8,661 bases of DNA, taken from contig SHXF01000149.1 of NCBI GenBank assembly GCA_009693435.1, forward strand, positions 1-8,661, read 5' to 3'. Positions 1-6,267 of the stretch are shown in pieces. Both the position numbers and the translations under genes were made by a program. How positions within the stretch are numbered: position 1 is the first letter of the stretch; each line of letters opens with the position of its first letter. Origin of the DNA: Betaproteobacteria bacterium (GTDB lineage: Bacteria > Pseudomonadota > Gammaproteobacteria > Burkholderiales > SG8-39). A model generated the notes under the pieces. The model had not been told where the DNA came from. It made no database searches and was given only the letters and a program-made list of their open reading frames with translations.

Positions 1-73
1 TCAGATACTTCCAATCAGGCACCTGCGCCTTAGTCGTCTCGTCAGCCCCGTTGGCATACGGGCTCTGTCGCAT
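1..73 (-). CDS. Possible partial reading frame running off the left edge (unrecognised)
   Basis: On the minus strand an open frame starts at an ATG inside the inverted repeat (71-73) and stays open for 24 codons to the window edge. Its composition (Gly-Ala-Asp-Glu-Thr-Thr near the start, then Val-Pro-Asp-Trp-Lys-Tyr) looks protein-like. An in-frame TAG lies two codons upstream of the ATG, and no ribosome-binding sequence is visible. If a gene is present, its natural start may have been replaced or cut by the 61-149 element. It is too short to assign to a family and could be chance. Confidence 0.22.
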   Translation of the reverse strand, partial: MRQSPYANGADETTKAQVPDWKYL

Positions 74-149
74 TAAGGACTAGAGGATAGAAATTGGCAT
101 TGATTTCATTAAGGAATTTCTGGCGTAAATTGCTTAATGCGACAGAGCC
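61..149. mobile_element. 89-bp MITE-like element or deleted IS with 17-bp inverted ends
   Basis: The 17 bases GGCTCTGTCGCATTAAG at 61-77 are repeated exactly in inverted orientation at 133-149, enclosing 55 bp of AT-rich DNA with no coding capacity. A further copy of CATTAAGGA occurs inside (71-79 and 107-115). Perfect terminal inverted repeats around a short non-coding core are typical of a miniature inverted-repeat element or an insertion sequence that lost its transposase. The flanking bases show no clear target duplication. The family is not identified; the GGCTCTGT start only loosely resembles ends of some DDE-transposase IS families. Confidence 0.65.
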
Positions 150-175
150 GTAAACGTTGCGGTGTGTGTCCAAGA

Positions 176-949
176 TCACCGTCCCTTGAACACCGGTTTG
201 CGCTTCTCCGCAAAGGCCCGCTGCGCCTCGCGCGCATCTTCCGTGTGTGACAACTGCTCGGTGATGTTCTGTTCAAAGCGATAGCCGTCACGCTGCGGCA
301 TGTTTTCGATCACGTTGTAAGCCTCTTTGGCGAGTTTGATTGCCAGCGGGCTTTTGGACGCGATGTTGCGCGCTATTTTCATGGCTTCATCCATCAGTTG
401 CTCGCGCGGCACGCAGCATTCGATCACGCCGAGGCGATACAATTCCTGCGCGGCAAAGCGTTCGCCGGTGAACACAATGCGCCGCCCGCGTGACTTGCTG
501 AAAAGCCGTGAAATAAAGGCACAGCCCCCAGCCAGCCCCACATCGATTTCCGGCATGCCGAATACCGCGTTGTCGGACGCGAGCATGATGTCGCAGGCGG
601 TCATCACGCCGAAACCCGCGCCGAGCGCAGCACCATTCACCGCGGCGATCACCGGCTTTTTGCACTCACGTATCGCGTTGGAGTATTCGCGGGCGCCGCG
701 ATTGTGGCGCCAGTAGTCACCGGGGTTTTTTACCAGACCTATGCGCTCTTTGATATCCGCGCCGGCGCAAAACACCTTGCCCGCGCCGGTGAGGATGGCC
801 ACGCGCACGTCGTCACGATCACTGAATGAATCGAACGCCGCGATGATTTCTTCACGAAACTGCGCGTTTTGCGCGTTGACCGGTGGGCGGTCCATGGTGA
901 CGACGGCGATGAAGTCGCTGACTTCTACTTTGATGCACTCAAATGACAT
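176..949 (-). CDS. Enoyl-CoA hydratase/isomerase (crotonase) family protein
   Basis: A 257-residue cytoplasmic protein of normal length for the crotonase superfamily, which acts on acyl-CoA thioesters through an oxyanion hole. Visible hallmarks are CAGADI at 61-66 (first oxyanion-hole element), VNGAALGAG at 104-112 (second element) and PEIDVGL at 133-139. Glu134 matches the second catalytic glutamate of rat crotonase (Glu164). The position 20 residues earlier, where hydratases carry Glu144, is Gly114, so a textbook hydratase mechanism is doubtful and an isomerase, hydrolase or other crotonase activity is possible. The ATG at 947-949 is supported by GGGAGA (957-962, minus) seven bases upstream. 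It is divergent from the Bug gene at 1095; the 145-bp gap must hold both promoters. Family assignment is firm, substrate unknown. Confidence 0.93.
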   Translation of the reverse strand: MSFECIKVEVSDFIAVVTMDRPPVNAQNAQFREEIIAAFDSFSDRDDVRVAILTGAGKVFCAGADIKERIGLVKNPGDYWRHNRGAREYSNAIRECKKPVIAAVNGAALGAGFGVMTACDIMLASDNAVFGMPEIDVGLAGGCAFISRLFSKSRGRRIVFTGERFAAQELYRLGVIECCVPREQLMDEAMKIARNIASKSPLAIKLAKEAYNVIENMPQRDGYRFEQNITEQLSHTEDAREAQRAFAEKRKPVFKGR

Positions 950-1082
950 TGCATTTCTCCCAGATTCGGCAATGAGGATGCTGTAATAGGTTTCGTCACG
1001 GGATTATGCCGGACATCGCATTACTGGCGCCACTGCGCGCGCTCGTTCACTTTTTAGTCTATATTTGCCGCAGTCGCCATGT

Positions 1083-1088
1083 AAAGGT
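1083..1088 (+). promoter_or_regulatory. Ribosome-binding site that fixes the start of the first Bug gene
   Basis: AAAGGT lies six bases before the ATG at 1095. It supports that ATG over the in-frame TTG at 1065, which would add ten residues ahead of the signal peptide. Confidence 0.6.
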
Positions 1089-1094
1089 TACCTT

Positions 1095-2066
1095 ATGACG
1101 CTGATCAGAAACACAATGTTAGGTGGTTTACTGGCAGCGCTTGCAGCCAGTGCACACGCGCAGAATTTCCCCAACCGCCCGCTCCGAATGATCATGCCCT
1201 TCCCCGCCGGCACCAGCGTCAACGACGTGCTGGGCCGCGCGCTGGCACAGCGTCTGTCGGAGCCGCTGGGTCAGCAAGTGATCTTCGACAACCGCTCTGG
1301 CGCGGCGGGCACTATCGGCTCGGAGATGGTGGCAAAATCGCCGCCCGATGGATATACGTTACTGCTCGCCGCGACCGGCCCGCTGACCATCGCGCCGTTT
1401 GTTTATCGCAAACTGGGTTATGACACGCTGCGCGATTTTGCGCCGGTGGCGATGGTGGCCATCGTGCCCTACATCATTGTTGCCCATCCCTCGGTGCCGG
1501 CGAAAAACCTCAAAGAACTGATTGCGCTGGCCAAATCGCGGCCCAAGCAACTGTTGTTCGCCTCGTCCGGCACCGGTGGCACGCCGCATTTGTGCACCGA
1601 ACTGATGATGAATCAGGCCGGCATCAGCATGCTGCATATTCCCTACAAAGGCGGCTCGCCGGCGATGATTGACACCATCGCCGGTCAAACCCAGTTGTTT
1701 TGCACCAGCGTTACCAATGCCGCGCCGTTTATCAAGCAAGGCAAAATTCGAGGCATCGGCGTCACCACCCTCAAGCGTTCGCCGGTCTTGCCCGATCTGG
1801 CTACGCTGGACGAGCAAGGCCTCAAGGGCTTCGACGTCTCGCAGTGGATGGGCGTGCTCGCGCCGGCCAAAACACCACCTGCGGTGATTCAGCGACTGCA
1901 TCAGGCCGTAGCGCGCGTTGTAAACGATCCGGAATATGTGAAATTTGTCCAGCAGCAGGGCGCCGAGCCGACGCTGATGACGCCTGATGAAGTCACCACG
2001 CTGATGCGTAATGATCTAGATCGCTGGGGCAAGCTGGTGAAGGCGATAGGCATTGCCGATCAATAA
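1095..2066 (+). CDS. Bug-family tripartite tricarboxylate transporter substrate-binding protein
   Basis: A 323-residue periplasmic solute-binding protein of the Bug/TctC family, which binds carboxylates or similar small organic anions for TctAB-type permeases. The first 22 residues form a signal peptide (Arg5, then a Leu/Ala-rich core, cleavage after Ala-His-Ala before Gln). Mature-protein landmarks are the opening PNRPLRMIMPFPAG, DNRSGAAG at about 60-67, PPDGYTLLLA, the FASSGTGGTPHL segment and HIPYKGGSPAM. The loop that is usually Pro-Gly-Gly-x-x-Asp reads PAGTSVND here. Length and C-terminus (RWGKLVKAIGI) are complete. It stands alone between a divergent crotonase gene and a broken paralogue; no TctA/TctB genes are seen. 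Ligand unknown. Confidence 0.93.
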   Translation: MTLIRNTMLGGLLAALAASAHAQNFPNRPLRMIMPFPAGTSVNDVLGRALAQRLSEPLGQQVIFDNRSGAAGTIGSEMVAKSPPDGYTLLLAATGPLTIAPFVYRKLGYDTLRDFAPVAMVAIVPYIIVAHPSVPAKNLKELIALAKSRPKQLLFASSGTGGTPHLCTELMMNQAGISMLHIPYKGGSPAMIDTIAGQTQLFCTSVTNAAPFIKQGKIRGIGVTTLKRSPVLPDLATLDEQGLKGFDVSQWMGVLAPAKTPPAVIQRLHQAVARVVNDPEYVKFVQQQGAEPTLMTPDEVTTLMRNDLDRWGKLVKAIGIADQ

Positions 2067-2119
2067 AAACAATAAAAAATAAAATACTTATATCGGACAG
2101 GCCTTTCGTAAGCGGCTGT

Positions 2120-2148
2120 TTGACGTTGCACGGAGCGAAGTATAGATT
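2120..2148 (+). promoter_or_regulatory. Candidate sigma-70 promoter upstream of the second Bug gene
   Basis: TTGACG (2120-2125) is one base off the -35 consensus. TAGATT (2143-2148) follows after 17 bases as a 4/6 match to -10; TATAGA (2141-2146) is an overlapping alternative with a 15-base spacer. The start codon at 2195 lies about 46 bases downstream. This suggests the second Bug gene had its own promoter. Pattern-based only. Confidence 0.4.
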
Positions 2149-2194
2149 GGCCGCGCAAGCAGCATGCAACCCAATTTCCGTCCACGGAGGAGCC

Positions 2195-2791
2195 ATGATG
2201 CGCAACGCAGACAGAGCACGCCAGACAGTAATTTCCACCCTCGTGATCGCGGCTGCATTGTGTCCGCTTGCGATTGGCGCGCAGAGTTTTCCTGCCAAGT
2301 CCGTGCGTTATGTGGTGCCGTTTGGCGCGGGCGCGTCGCCCGACATCGTCGGGCGTTTGCTGGCGGATCGACTTACCCGGCTGTGGGACCAGCAAGTCAT
2401 CGTCGACAATCGCGTCGGCGTGGCGGGGGTGATGGGCACCGCGTTTGCCGCCAAGTCGCCGTCCGACGGGCACACCATGGTTCAATGCAATGTCGCCTCC
2501 AGCGCCATCGCGATGACACTCATCGCCAAAATGCCGTACGACCAGTTGCGCGATCTTGCGGCGGTGACGCGCATCGGCAACATGGCGAATATCATACTCG
2601 CGCACCCTTCGGCGCCATTTCGCAACTTGAAGGAAATGGTCGCTTACGCCCGTGCCAACCCCGGCAAGCTCTCGTATTCATCCGGACTGCCCGGCGTGTC
2701 GCCGCAGCTTTCGGTGGAACTGATCAAGCTGCTGGCGAAGGTGGATATCGTGAATATCCCCTACAAGATCGCCGCGCAGGCGGTCGAGTAG
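2195..2791 (+). pseudogene. Bug-family substrate-binding protein gene, truncated at about two thirds
   Basis: The start at 2195 (ATGATG) follows GGAGG (2186-2190) by four bases. The frame encodes a signal peptide (about residues 1-29, ending in Ala-Ile-Gly-Ala) and typical Bug sequence: KSVRYVVPFGAG, VDNRVGVAG, KSPSDGHT, the Ser-Ser-Gly segment at about 167-170, and VNIPYKIAAQAV. It then stops at TAG (2789-2791) after 198 residues, where intact relatives have about 320. Bug-like sequence ends in the codon at about 2786-2788, where intron-like sequence begins on the opposite strand. About 100 residues of the second lobe are missing, so a functional binding protein is unlikely. A possible C-terminal remnant in the same frame lies at 2840-2905. 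The promoter and ribosome-binding site look intact. Confidence 0.85.
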
Positions 2792-2839
2792 GCCGGAGGG
2801 ATTACACCTCCAGCCTCTCCTAGAACGGAGCGTGAACCC
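2788..2839 (-). mobile_element. Remnant of a group II intron 3' end (part of domain V plus domain VI)
   Basis: Read on the minus strand, this stretch runs GGTTCACGCTCCGTTCT, then a GC-rich hairpin (GGC-GGAGG paired with CCTCC-GCC around a TGTAAT loop), and ends in CCTAC followed by TCGACC. From general knowledge of bacterial group II introns, many end with a domain V 3' strand like GGTTCACGTCCGGTTCT, a short domain VI hairpin and a CTAC/TCGAC junction, so the match is good. The 5' half of domain V, the catalytic core and any reverse transcriptase gene are missing: past 2839 the similarity stops. The Bug reading frame upstream breaks exactly at the predicted intron/exon boundary (2787/2788). 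The assignment rests on recalled motifs, not a covariance search. Confidence 0.55.
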
Positions 2840-2905
2840 GTGGGCGAGGATGCCGCCGAAGTGCTGCGCGGCGGCGTCGCGGCATTCGGTGGCTACAAGG
2901 GATAA
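2840..2905 (+). pseudogene. Possible C-terminal remnant of the broken Bug gene
   Basis: These 21 codons and a TAA lie in the same reading frame as the truncated Bug gene. The segment (Glu-Asp-Ala-Ala-Glu-Val-Leu-Arg ... Val-Ala-Ala-Phe-Gly-Gly-Tyr-Lys) can be laid against the C-terminus of the intact neighbour (Asp-Glu-Val-Thr-Thr-Leu-Met-Arg ... Leu-Asp-Arg-Trp-Gly-Lys). If right, a deletion joined the interior of the intron to the last codons of the gene. The stretch is short and only weakly similar, so it could be unrelated. Confidence 0.35.
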
Positions 2906-3060
2906 CCACTCCGTTCTTGCATCACATTCACGGAGATTCTACGTTACACCCACGAGAAAATTGAGCTCTGGATGAAAACCCTTTGAGCCAAAAACTACTG
3001 CATTTTCAGTAACTTCCTAATTTTTGACCTTACGCCCTAGCCCCCCCGACTCTAAAAACC

Positions 3061-3081
3061 GTGGCACACTGGTGGCACACT
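3061..3081 (+). repeat. Tandem 10-bp direct repeat GTGGCACACT
   Basis: GTGGCACACT occurs at 3061-3070 and again at 3072-3081, one helical turn apart (period 11). Paired sites spaced by a turn near an attachment site can be arm-type integrase or directionality-factor binding sites; that role is inference. Confidence 0.6.
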
Positions 3082-3139
3082 CAGCCACAGAAAGCAGGCG
3101 AAACCAGCAACAGTCTAAAACAATAAGTTATTGATTCAA

Positions 3140-3171
3140 TTACTGTTGTTTGTTTTACATTACTGCTGTTT
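3140..3171 (+). repeat. Imperfect 12-bp direct repeat TTACTGYTGTTT
   Basis: TTACTGTTGTTT (3140-3151) and TTACTGCTGTTT (3160-3171) are 11/12 identical with a 20-base period, ending 13 bases before the tRNA fragment. They may be protein-binding sites of the integration system or chance repeats in AT-rich DNA. Confidence 0.45.
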
Positions 3172-3184
3172 ACTCTATTCACAC

Positions 3185-3222
3185 GACTGTTAATCCGCAG
3201 GTCCCTGGTTCGAGCCCAGGTC
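3185..3222 (+). other. tRNA-Asn(GUU) 3' fragment, probable att site
   Basis: The sequence carries the 3' part of an anticodon arm with the loop CTGTTAA (anticodon GTT, Asn), the 3' stem strand TCCG, a variable loop, and a complete T arm: CCTGG, TTCGAGC, CCAGG. The D arm and the 5' acceptor strand are absent: the bases upstream are AT-rich repeats. The 3' side reads TCTTGTAGCA rather than an acceptor strand ending in GCCA, so no functional tRNA can be made. A 3' half-tRNA of this kind is the usual footprint of integration into a tRNA gene. Confidence 0.7.
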
Positions 3223-3432
3223 TTGTAGCAAAAAACCTTAAATGAAATCAAGCAGTTACGAAACAATCAGCAATCGGGACGCATCCAGAAGTGGAATGTG
3301 TGCCTGAACTGAGCCCGAACTGCCCCTCTTTCTCTTTCCCCTGCGCCGGCCAGAATTCCGGTAAGTTTTGGCAAGGTAGCCGTCACGTCCAGGCCCACGG
3401 ACGTTGCGCCAGCCCGAAAAGAATCGCCGCTT
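3223..3432. other. Intergenic stretch with no recognised feature
   Basis: This lies between the tRNA fragment and the 3' end of the maleate isomerase-family gene. I see no coding frame with family resemblance, and no strong terminator hairpin with a T-run for the minus-strand operon that ends at 3433. Confidence 0.5.
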
Positions 3433-4218
3433 CTACCACCGTTGCTGAATACGCTGCCAGGTCAATCGCGGTTGTTGCTGTAACAAGCGACCATAGCCGG
3501 TGATCGGCTCGCGAATTCCAGCTGCCTGTAACGATGCCCACAGCAAGGCCAGATTCGACGATAGAAAAGTCACGCCAAAATCAGCCTCGAATCGCGCCGC
3601 GGCTTCTATGCTGCGCAGGTTGCATCCCAGCACCACGACCGCGTCCAGGCTGTCATCACACACGCTGCGAGCGAGGTTGTAGGCCATCTCCGGCGTTTGC
3701 AGCCCCACTCGGGATATCGGGGCCGAGGAAAACGGCTCGCACGGTTCGCGACCACCGCCCAGATTGACACCGCCACTGCGCACAACCTCGAATCCAGCGG
3801 CTTTCCAATAGGCGTCGTTGTGCGCGTTCAAATCGGCGGGATACGGCGTGGCAAATGCCACACGCCGCGCGCCCAACGCGGTGAGCGCTTCATACACCGC
3901 CGCCGACGCCATGATCGTGGGCACGCCGGTCATGGCACTCAGCTGCCTGGCCTGTGCTTGCTCGCCGTCCGCTCCCAATACCACATTGGCGCCATTGCAG
4001 GCATAGGCAAGCGCCCGGGCATTGATATTGCACAATAACCGCGTCGCGGTCGCCATGTCCCCATCACTGGTTGACAGACCCTCCGCGGATATACCGGCAA
4101 TAGGCACACGGCTCACATGCATCGACACGCCCTCCGGCGCGAGACGATTAAATTCAGGTTCAATCGTGGTATTGCTATCAGCAATGATCAGGCCGATTCG
4201 CGCGCGCCATCCATGCAT
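3433..4218 (-). CDS. Maleate isomerase / Asp-Glu racemase superfamily protein
   Basis: A 261-residue cytoplasmic protein of the maleate cis-trans isomerase/arylmalonate decarboxylase branch of the Asp/Glu racemase fold, which uses paired cysteines. Seen: IGLIIADSNTTIEPEF at 8-23 (substrate-binding Asn16 region), ACNGAN at 73-78 with Cys74, TPYPADLN at 124-131, and LGCNLRSIE at 197-205 with Cys199. The spacing of the cysteines fits the two catalytic cysteines of maleate isomerase, which converts maleate to fumarate. The residues after the first Cys (Asn-Gly-Ala-Asn) differ from the Thr-Ser-Gly-type motif I expect, so another 2-ene dicarboxylate or a related reaction is possible. The ATG at 4216-4218 follows GGGAGA (4225-4230) by six bases. 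Last gene of the operon, 20 bases after the Bug gene. Confidence 0.85.
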   Translation of the reverse strand: MHGWRARIGLIIADSNTTIEPEFNRLAPEGVSMHVSRVPIAGISAEGLSTSDGDMATATRLLCNINARALAYACNGANVVLGADGEQAQARQLSAMTGVPTIMASAAVYEALTALGARRVAFATPYPADLNAHNDAYWKAAGFEVVRSGGVNLGGGREPCEPFSSAPISRVGLQTPEMAYNLARSVCDDSLDAVVVLGCNLRSIEAAARFEADFGVTFLSSNLALLWASLQAAGIREPITGYGRLLQQQPRLTWQRIQQRW

Positions 4219-4238
4219 GTTTGCTCTCCCGAAAACCG

Positions 4239-5267
4239 CTATTTTTCGAGCGTGATGCGCGCCGCCCGAACCACATCCCCCAATACCTTCGCGTCTTTTT
4301 CGACCAGGGACTGAAAAGCTCTCGGCGTTCCGCCGATGACTTTGTATGCTCCCTTGACCAGCTCGGCGCGCAACTCGGGGGTATCCATCGCGGCATTCGC
4401 CGCGCGATTGAGTTTCGCCACCGCTTCGGGCGGCATACCCGCCGGGCCGATCACGCCATACCAGATCAGCGGCGGATCAAACTGGGGCAGCTCTTCCGTG
4501 GCCGCTGGCACGACGGGAAAGGTTGTGTAACGTTCGCGATCAAATACCACCAGTGCCTTCACCTTGCCCGCGTTAATCAATTGCCCGGCCGCGGCGAGGC
4601 TGGTGGAACCCAGCAAAACGTGGCCGCCCATGACAGCCTGTATCAATTCGCCGCCCCCTTTGTACGGCACATGCACGGCGTTATCGATGCCTGCGGCGAG
4701 CAAAAAAAGTTCAGCCATGATATGTACGCTGGAGCCCACGCCGGAACTGGCAAAGGTCACTTTCCCCGGATTCTTTTTGGCGTATTCAATCAGCTCGCCC
4801 ACGGACTTGACATTGATCTGCTGACTGACGAGTAGGGTGCCGACGTAACTCGCCAGTGCACTGACGTAGGTAAAGTGCCGGCGCAAGTCGTAAGGTAACT
4901 TGGGGTCTAACGCCGCAGCGATGGTCATGGGGCCAGGAGAAACTATGGCTATCGTGTAGCCGTCCGGACGCGCGTCGGCTGTCAGCTTGACGCCCAGCAC
5001 ACCGCCGGCGCCCGACCGATTGTCAACGACCAGTGGAACGCCCAGTGTTTCTTCCATTTTTTTTCCCACCAGACGTGCCAGCAAATCGATGCTGCCACCC
5101 GGGCTGAACGGCACAATAAAACGAATGGGGCGCGCCGGGTACGTCTGCGCCCATGCCTGGGTGCAAGCACAGAACAGAAAAAATACACAAGTATTTGTTT
5201 TTAATATGTTTTTTATGTATATCGCACTATACTTTTTGGTTACCCAGCCATGAGCGAGGCGCGCCAA
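4239..5267 (-). CDS. Bug-family substrate-binding protein (second of a tandem pair), TTG start
   Basis: A complete Bug/TctC-type periplasmic binding protein, 342 residues with the TTG start. Hallmarks after the signal peptide: YPARPIRFIVPFSPGGSID (the Pro-Gly-Gly-x-x-Asp ligand loop), VDNRSGAGG, RPDGYTIAIVSP, FASSGVGSSVH, HVPYKGGG, and an IGPAGMPPEAV segment. The signal region is odd: about 26 residues precede a Cys/Phe-rich core (CVFFLFCAC), with cleavage likely after Ala-Trp-Ala at 38-40. No ATG is available in frame before the mature part. The TTG at 5265-5267 has GGAG six bases upstream, overlapping the stop region of the preceding gene, which supports it and suggests translational coupling. 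It closely parallels the upstream Bug protein, so the two look like a tandem duplication. Ligand probably a carboxylate related to the flavoprotein and maleate isomerase substrates. Confidence 0.9.
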   Translation of the reverse strand: MARLAHGWVTKKYSAIYIKNILKTNTCVFFLFCACTQAWAQTYPARPIRFIVPFSPGGSIDLLARLVGKKMEETLGVPLVVDNRSGAGGVLGVKLTADARPDGYTIAIVSPGPMTIAAALDPKLPYDLRRHFTYVSALASYVGTLLVSQQINVKSVGELIEYAKKNPGKVTFASSGVGSSVHIMAELFLLAAGIDNAVHVPYKGGGELIQAVMGGHVLLGSTSLAAAGQLINAGKVKALVVFDRERYTTFPVVPAATEELPQFDPPLIWYGVIGPAGMPPEAVAKLNRAANAAMDTPELRAELVKGAYKVIGGTPRAFQSLVEKDAKVLGDVVRAARITLEK

Positions 5268-5270
5268 ACG

Positions 5271-6236
5271 TTACTCCATGACCTTAAAGTTGGCGGCGGT
5301 AACAACCTTGCTCCAGGCAGCGATCTCTTCCCTCACCATATCCGTGAACTGCTCTGGGGTGCCGCCTAATGACTGAAAGCCCGTGCTCTGGAGTTTTTTC
5401 CGGAAATCCGCGGCTTGCAGTGCTTGACGCACCTCTTTGTTCAGCCGTGCCGTAACAGCGGGTGGCAATCCCGCCGGACCTACCAGGCCAAACCAGGAAA
5501 TTCGCGGATTCATGCCCGGCAGCTCTTCGGTGATGGCCGGCACATGCTGCAATCCGGCATAGCGCTCGCGTTCGAATACCGCAAGCGCCCGCAGCTTGCC
5601 CTGATTGATAAAGCCCTGGACGCCTGCAACGCTGATAATGGCAACCGGTATATGACCACCGAGCAGATCCGGCAGACTTTGGCCGCCACCCTTGAATGGG
5701 ACATGGACAATTTTTATCTGCGCCGCCTGCGAAAACATTTCGCCCAGCAAGTGTGTGCTTGACCCGACACCCGCACTCGCAAACGACAGTTTGTCCGGAT
5801 ATTTTTTTGCGTACTGCACAAATTCCGTCACTGATTTCAGCGGCATTTGCGGATGCACCACCAGCACACTGGTGTATTTCACGATGGTGCTGATTAAGGT
5901 GAAATCCTTGATCGGATCATAAGGCAGCTGCTTGCGCGTTGCCGCGGCGATGGTATGCGTTGAGGGCGACGCGAGACCCAGGGTCAAACCATTTGGCGCG
6001 GCGCGCGCCACCGTGCTCATGCCGATCAAGCCGCCGGCACCGGCCTGATTTTCGACGAACATCGTAAGACCAGAGCTCTCCTGAATCTTACCCGCCAGCA
6101 ATCGCGCAAGCGTATCGGTGCCTGCGCCGGGGGCAAACGGCACGATGATTTTAATACTGCCGGCGGGGTAATCCTGCGCCTGCACGCACGTCATCGACGC
6201 AACCAGCAGCACAATGAAAAGTACGTAAGGTCTCAT
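5271..6236 (-). CDS. Bug-family substrate-binding protein (first of a tandem pair)
   Basis: A 321-residue periplasmic binding protein of the Bug/TctC family. The ATG at 6234-6236 has GGAG (6244-6247) seven bases upstream; an in-frame start further upstream would add 21 Arg-rich residues before the signal peptide and overlap the preceding gene. The signal peptide is MRPYVLFIVLLVASMTCVQA. Mature-protein motifs: IKIIVPFAPGAGTD, VENQAGAGG, FASAGVGSSTH, HVPFKGGG, AVFERERY, ITEELP and VGPAGLPPAV. Several of these recur in the next gene (FDRERY, ATEELP, IGPAGMPP), pointing to recent shared ancestry. It follows the flavoprotein gene by 31 bases and precedes the second Bug gene by three. No permease subunits are in the operon. 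Confidence 0.93.
   Translation of the reverse strand: MRPYVLFIVLLVASMTCVQAQDYPAGSIKIIVPFAPGAGTDTLARLLAGKIQESSGLTMFVENQAGAGGLIGMSTVARAAPNGLTLGLASPSTHTIAAATRKQLPYDPIKDFTLISTIVKYTSVLVVHPQMPLKSVTEFVQYAKKYPDKLSFASAGVGSSTHLLGEMFSQAAQIKIVHVPFKGGGQSLPDLLGGHIPVAIISVAGVQGFINQGKLRALAVFERERYAGLQHVPAITEELPGMNPRISWFGLVGPAGLPPAVTARLNKEVRQALQAADFRKKLQSTGFQSLGGTPEQFTDMVREEIAAWSKVVTAANFKVME
5274..5277 (-). promoter_or_regulatory. Ribosome-binding site supporting the TTG start at 5267
   Basis: GGAG on the minus strand lies six bases before TTG and overlaps the last codons (ATG-GAG-TAA) of the upstream Bug gene. Only three bases separate that stop from the TTG. Ribosomes finishing the upstream gene could restart here. 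Confidence 0.5.
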
Positions 6237-6267
6237 GACCAATCTCCGTGGCTGGCGCGCGCCACGA

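Larger units (their letters stand above)
2906..3184. other. Gene-free AT-richer stretch, probable end of an integrated element
   Basis: I find no convincing coding frame, promoter or terminator here. Composition shifts from the GC-rich flanks to AT-rich DNA, especially 3115-3180. It contains two direct-repeat pairs listed separately and adjoins a tRNA gene fragment, an arrangement often seen beside the attachment sites of tyrosine-recombinase elements. Confidence 0.4.

Noticed and set aside
1058..1066. TATATT as a -10 box for the first Bug gene
   Set aside because: No acceptable -35 hexamer 16-18 bases upstream; too weak to list as a promoter.
1359..1901. 180-codon minus-strand frame inside the first Bug gene
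   Set aside because: Antisense shadow with low-complexity Arg/Gly/His composition; the sense strand encodes a complete Bug protein.
2164..2823. 219-codon plus-strand frame overlapping the broken Bug gene in another frame
   Set aside because: The alternate frame is Arg-rich and lacks motifs, while the frame from 2195 has a signal peptide and Bug hallmarks up to the break.
3061..3171. CRISPR-like array
   Set aside because: Only two copies of each of two different short repeats, with no regular spacers and no cas genes.
3185..3228. Functional tRNA-Asn gene
   Set aside because: No D arm or 5' acceptor strand upstream, and the 3' end does not form a normal acceptor, so only a fragment is present.
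3081..3266. Short minus-strand frame across the tRNA fragment
   Set aside because: It contains a peptide that arises commonly from antisense translation of tRNA T-arm sequence; not a real gene.
4221..4835. 204-codon plus-strand frame opposite the second tandem Bug gene
   Set aside because: Antisense of a well-supported Bug gene; the translation has no recognisable motif.
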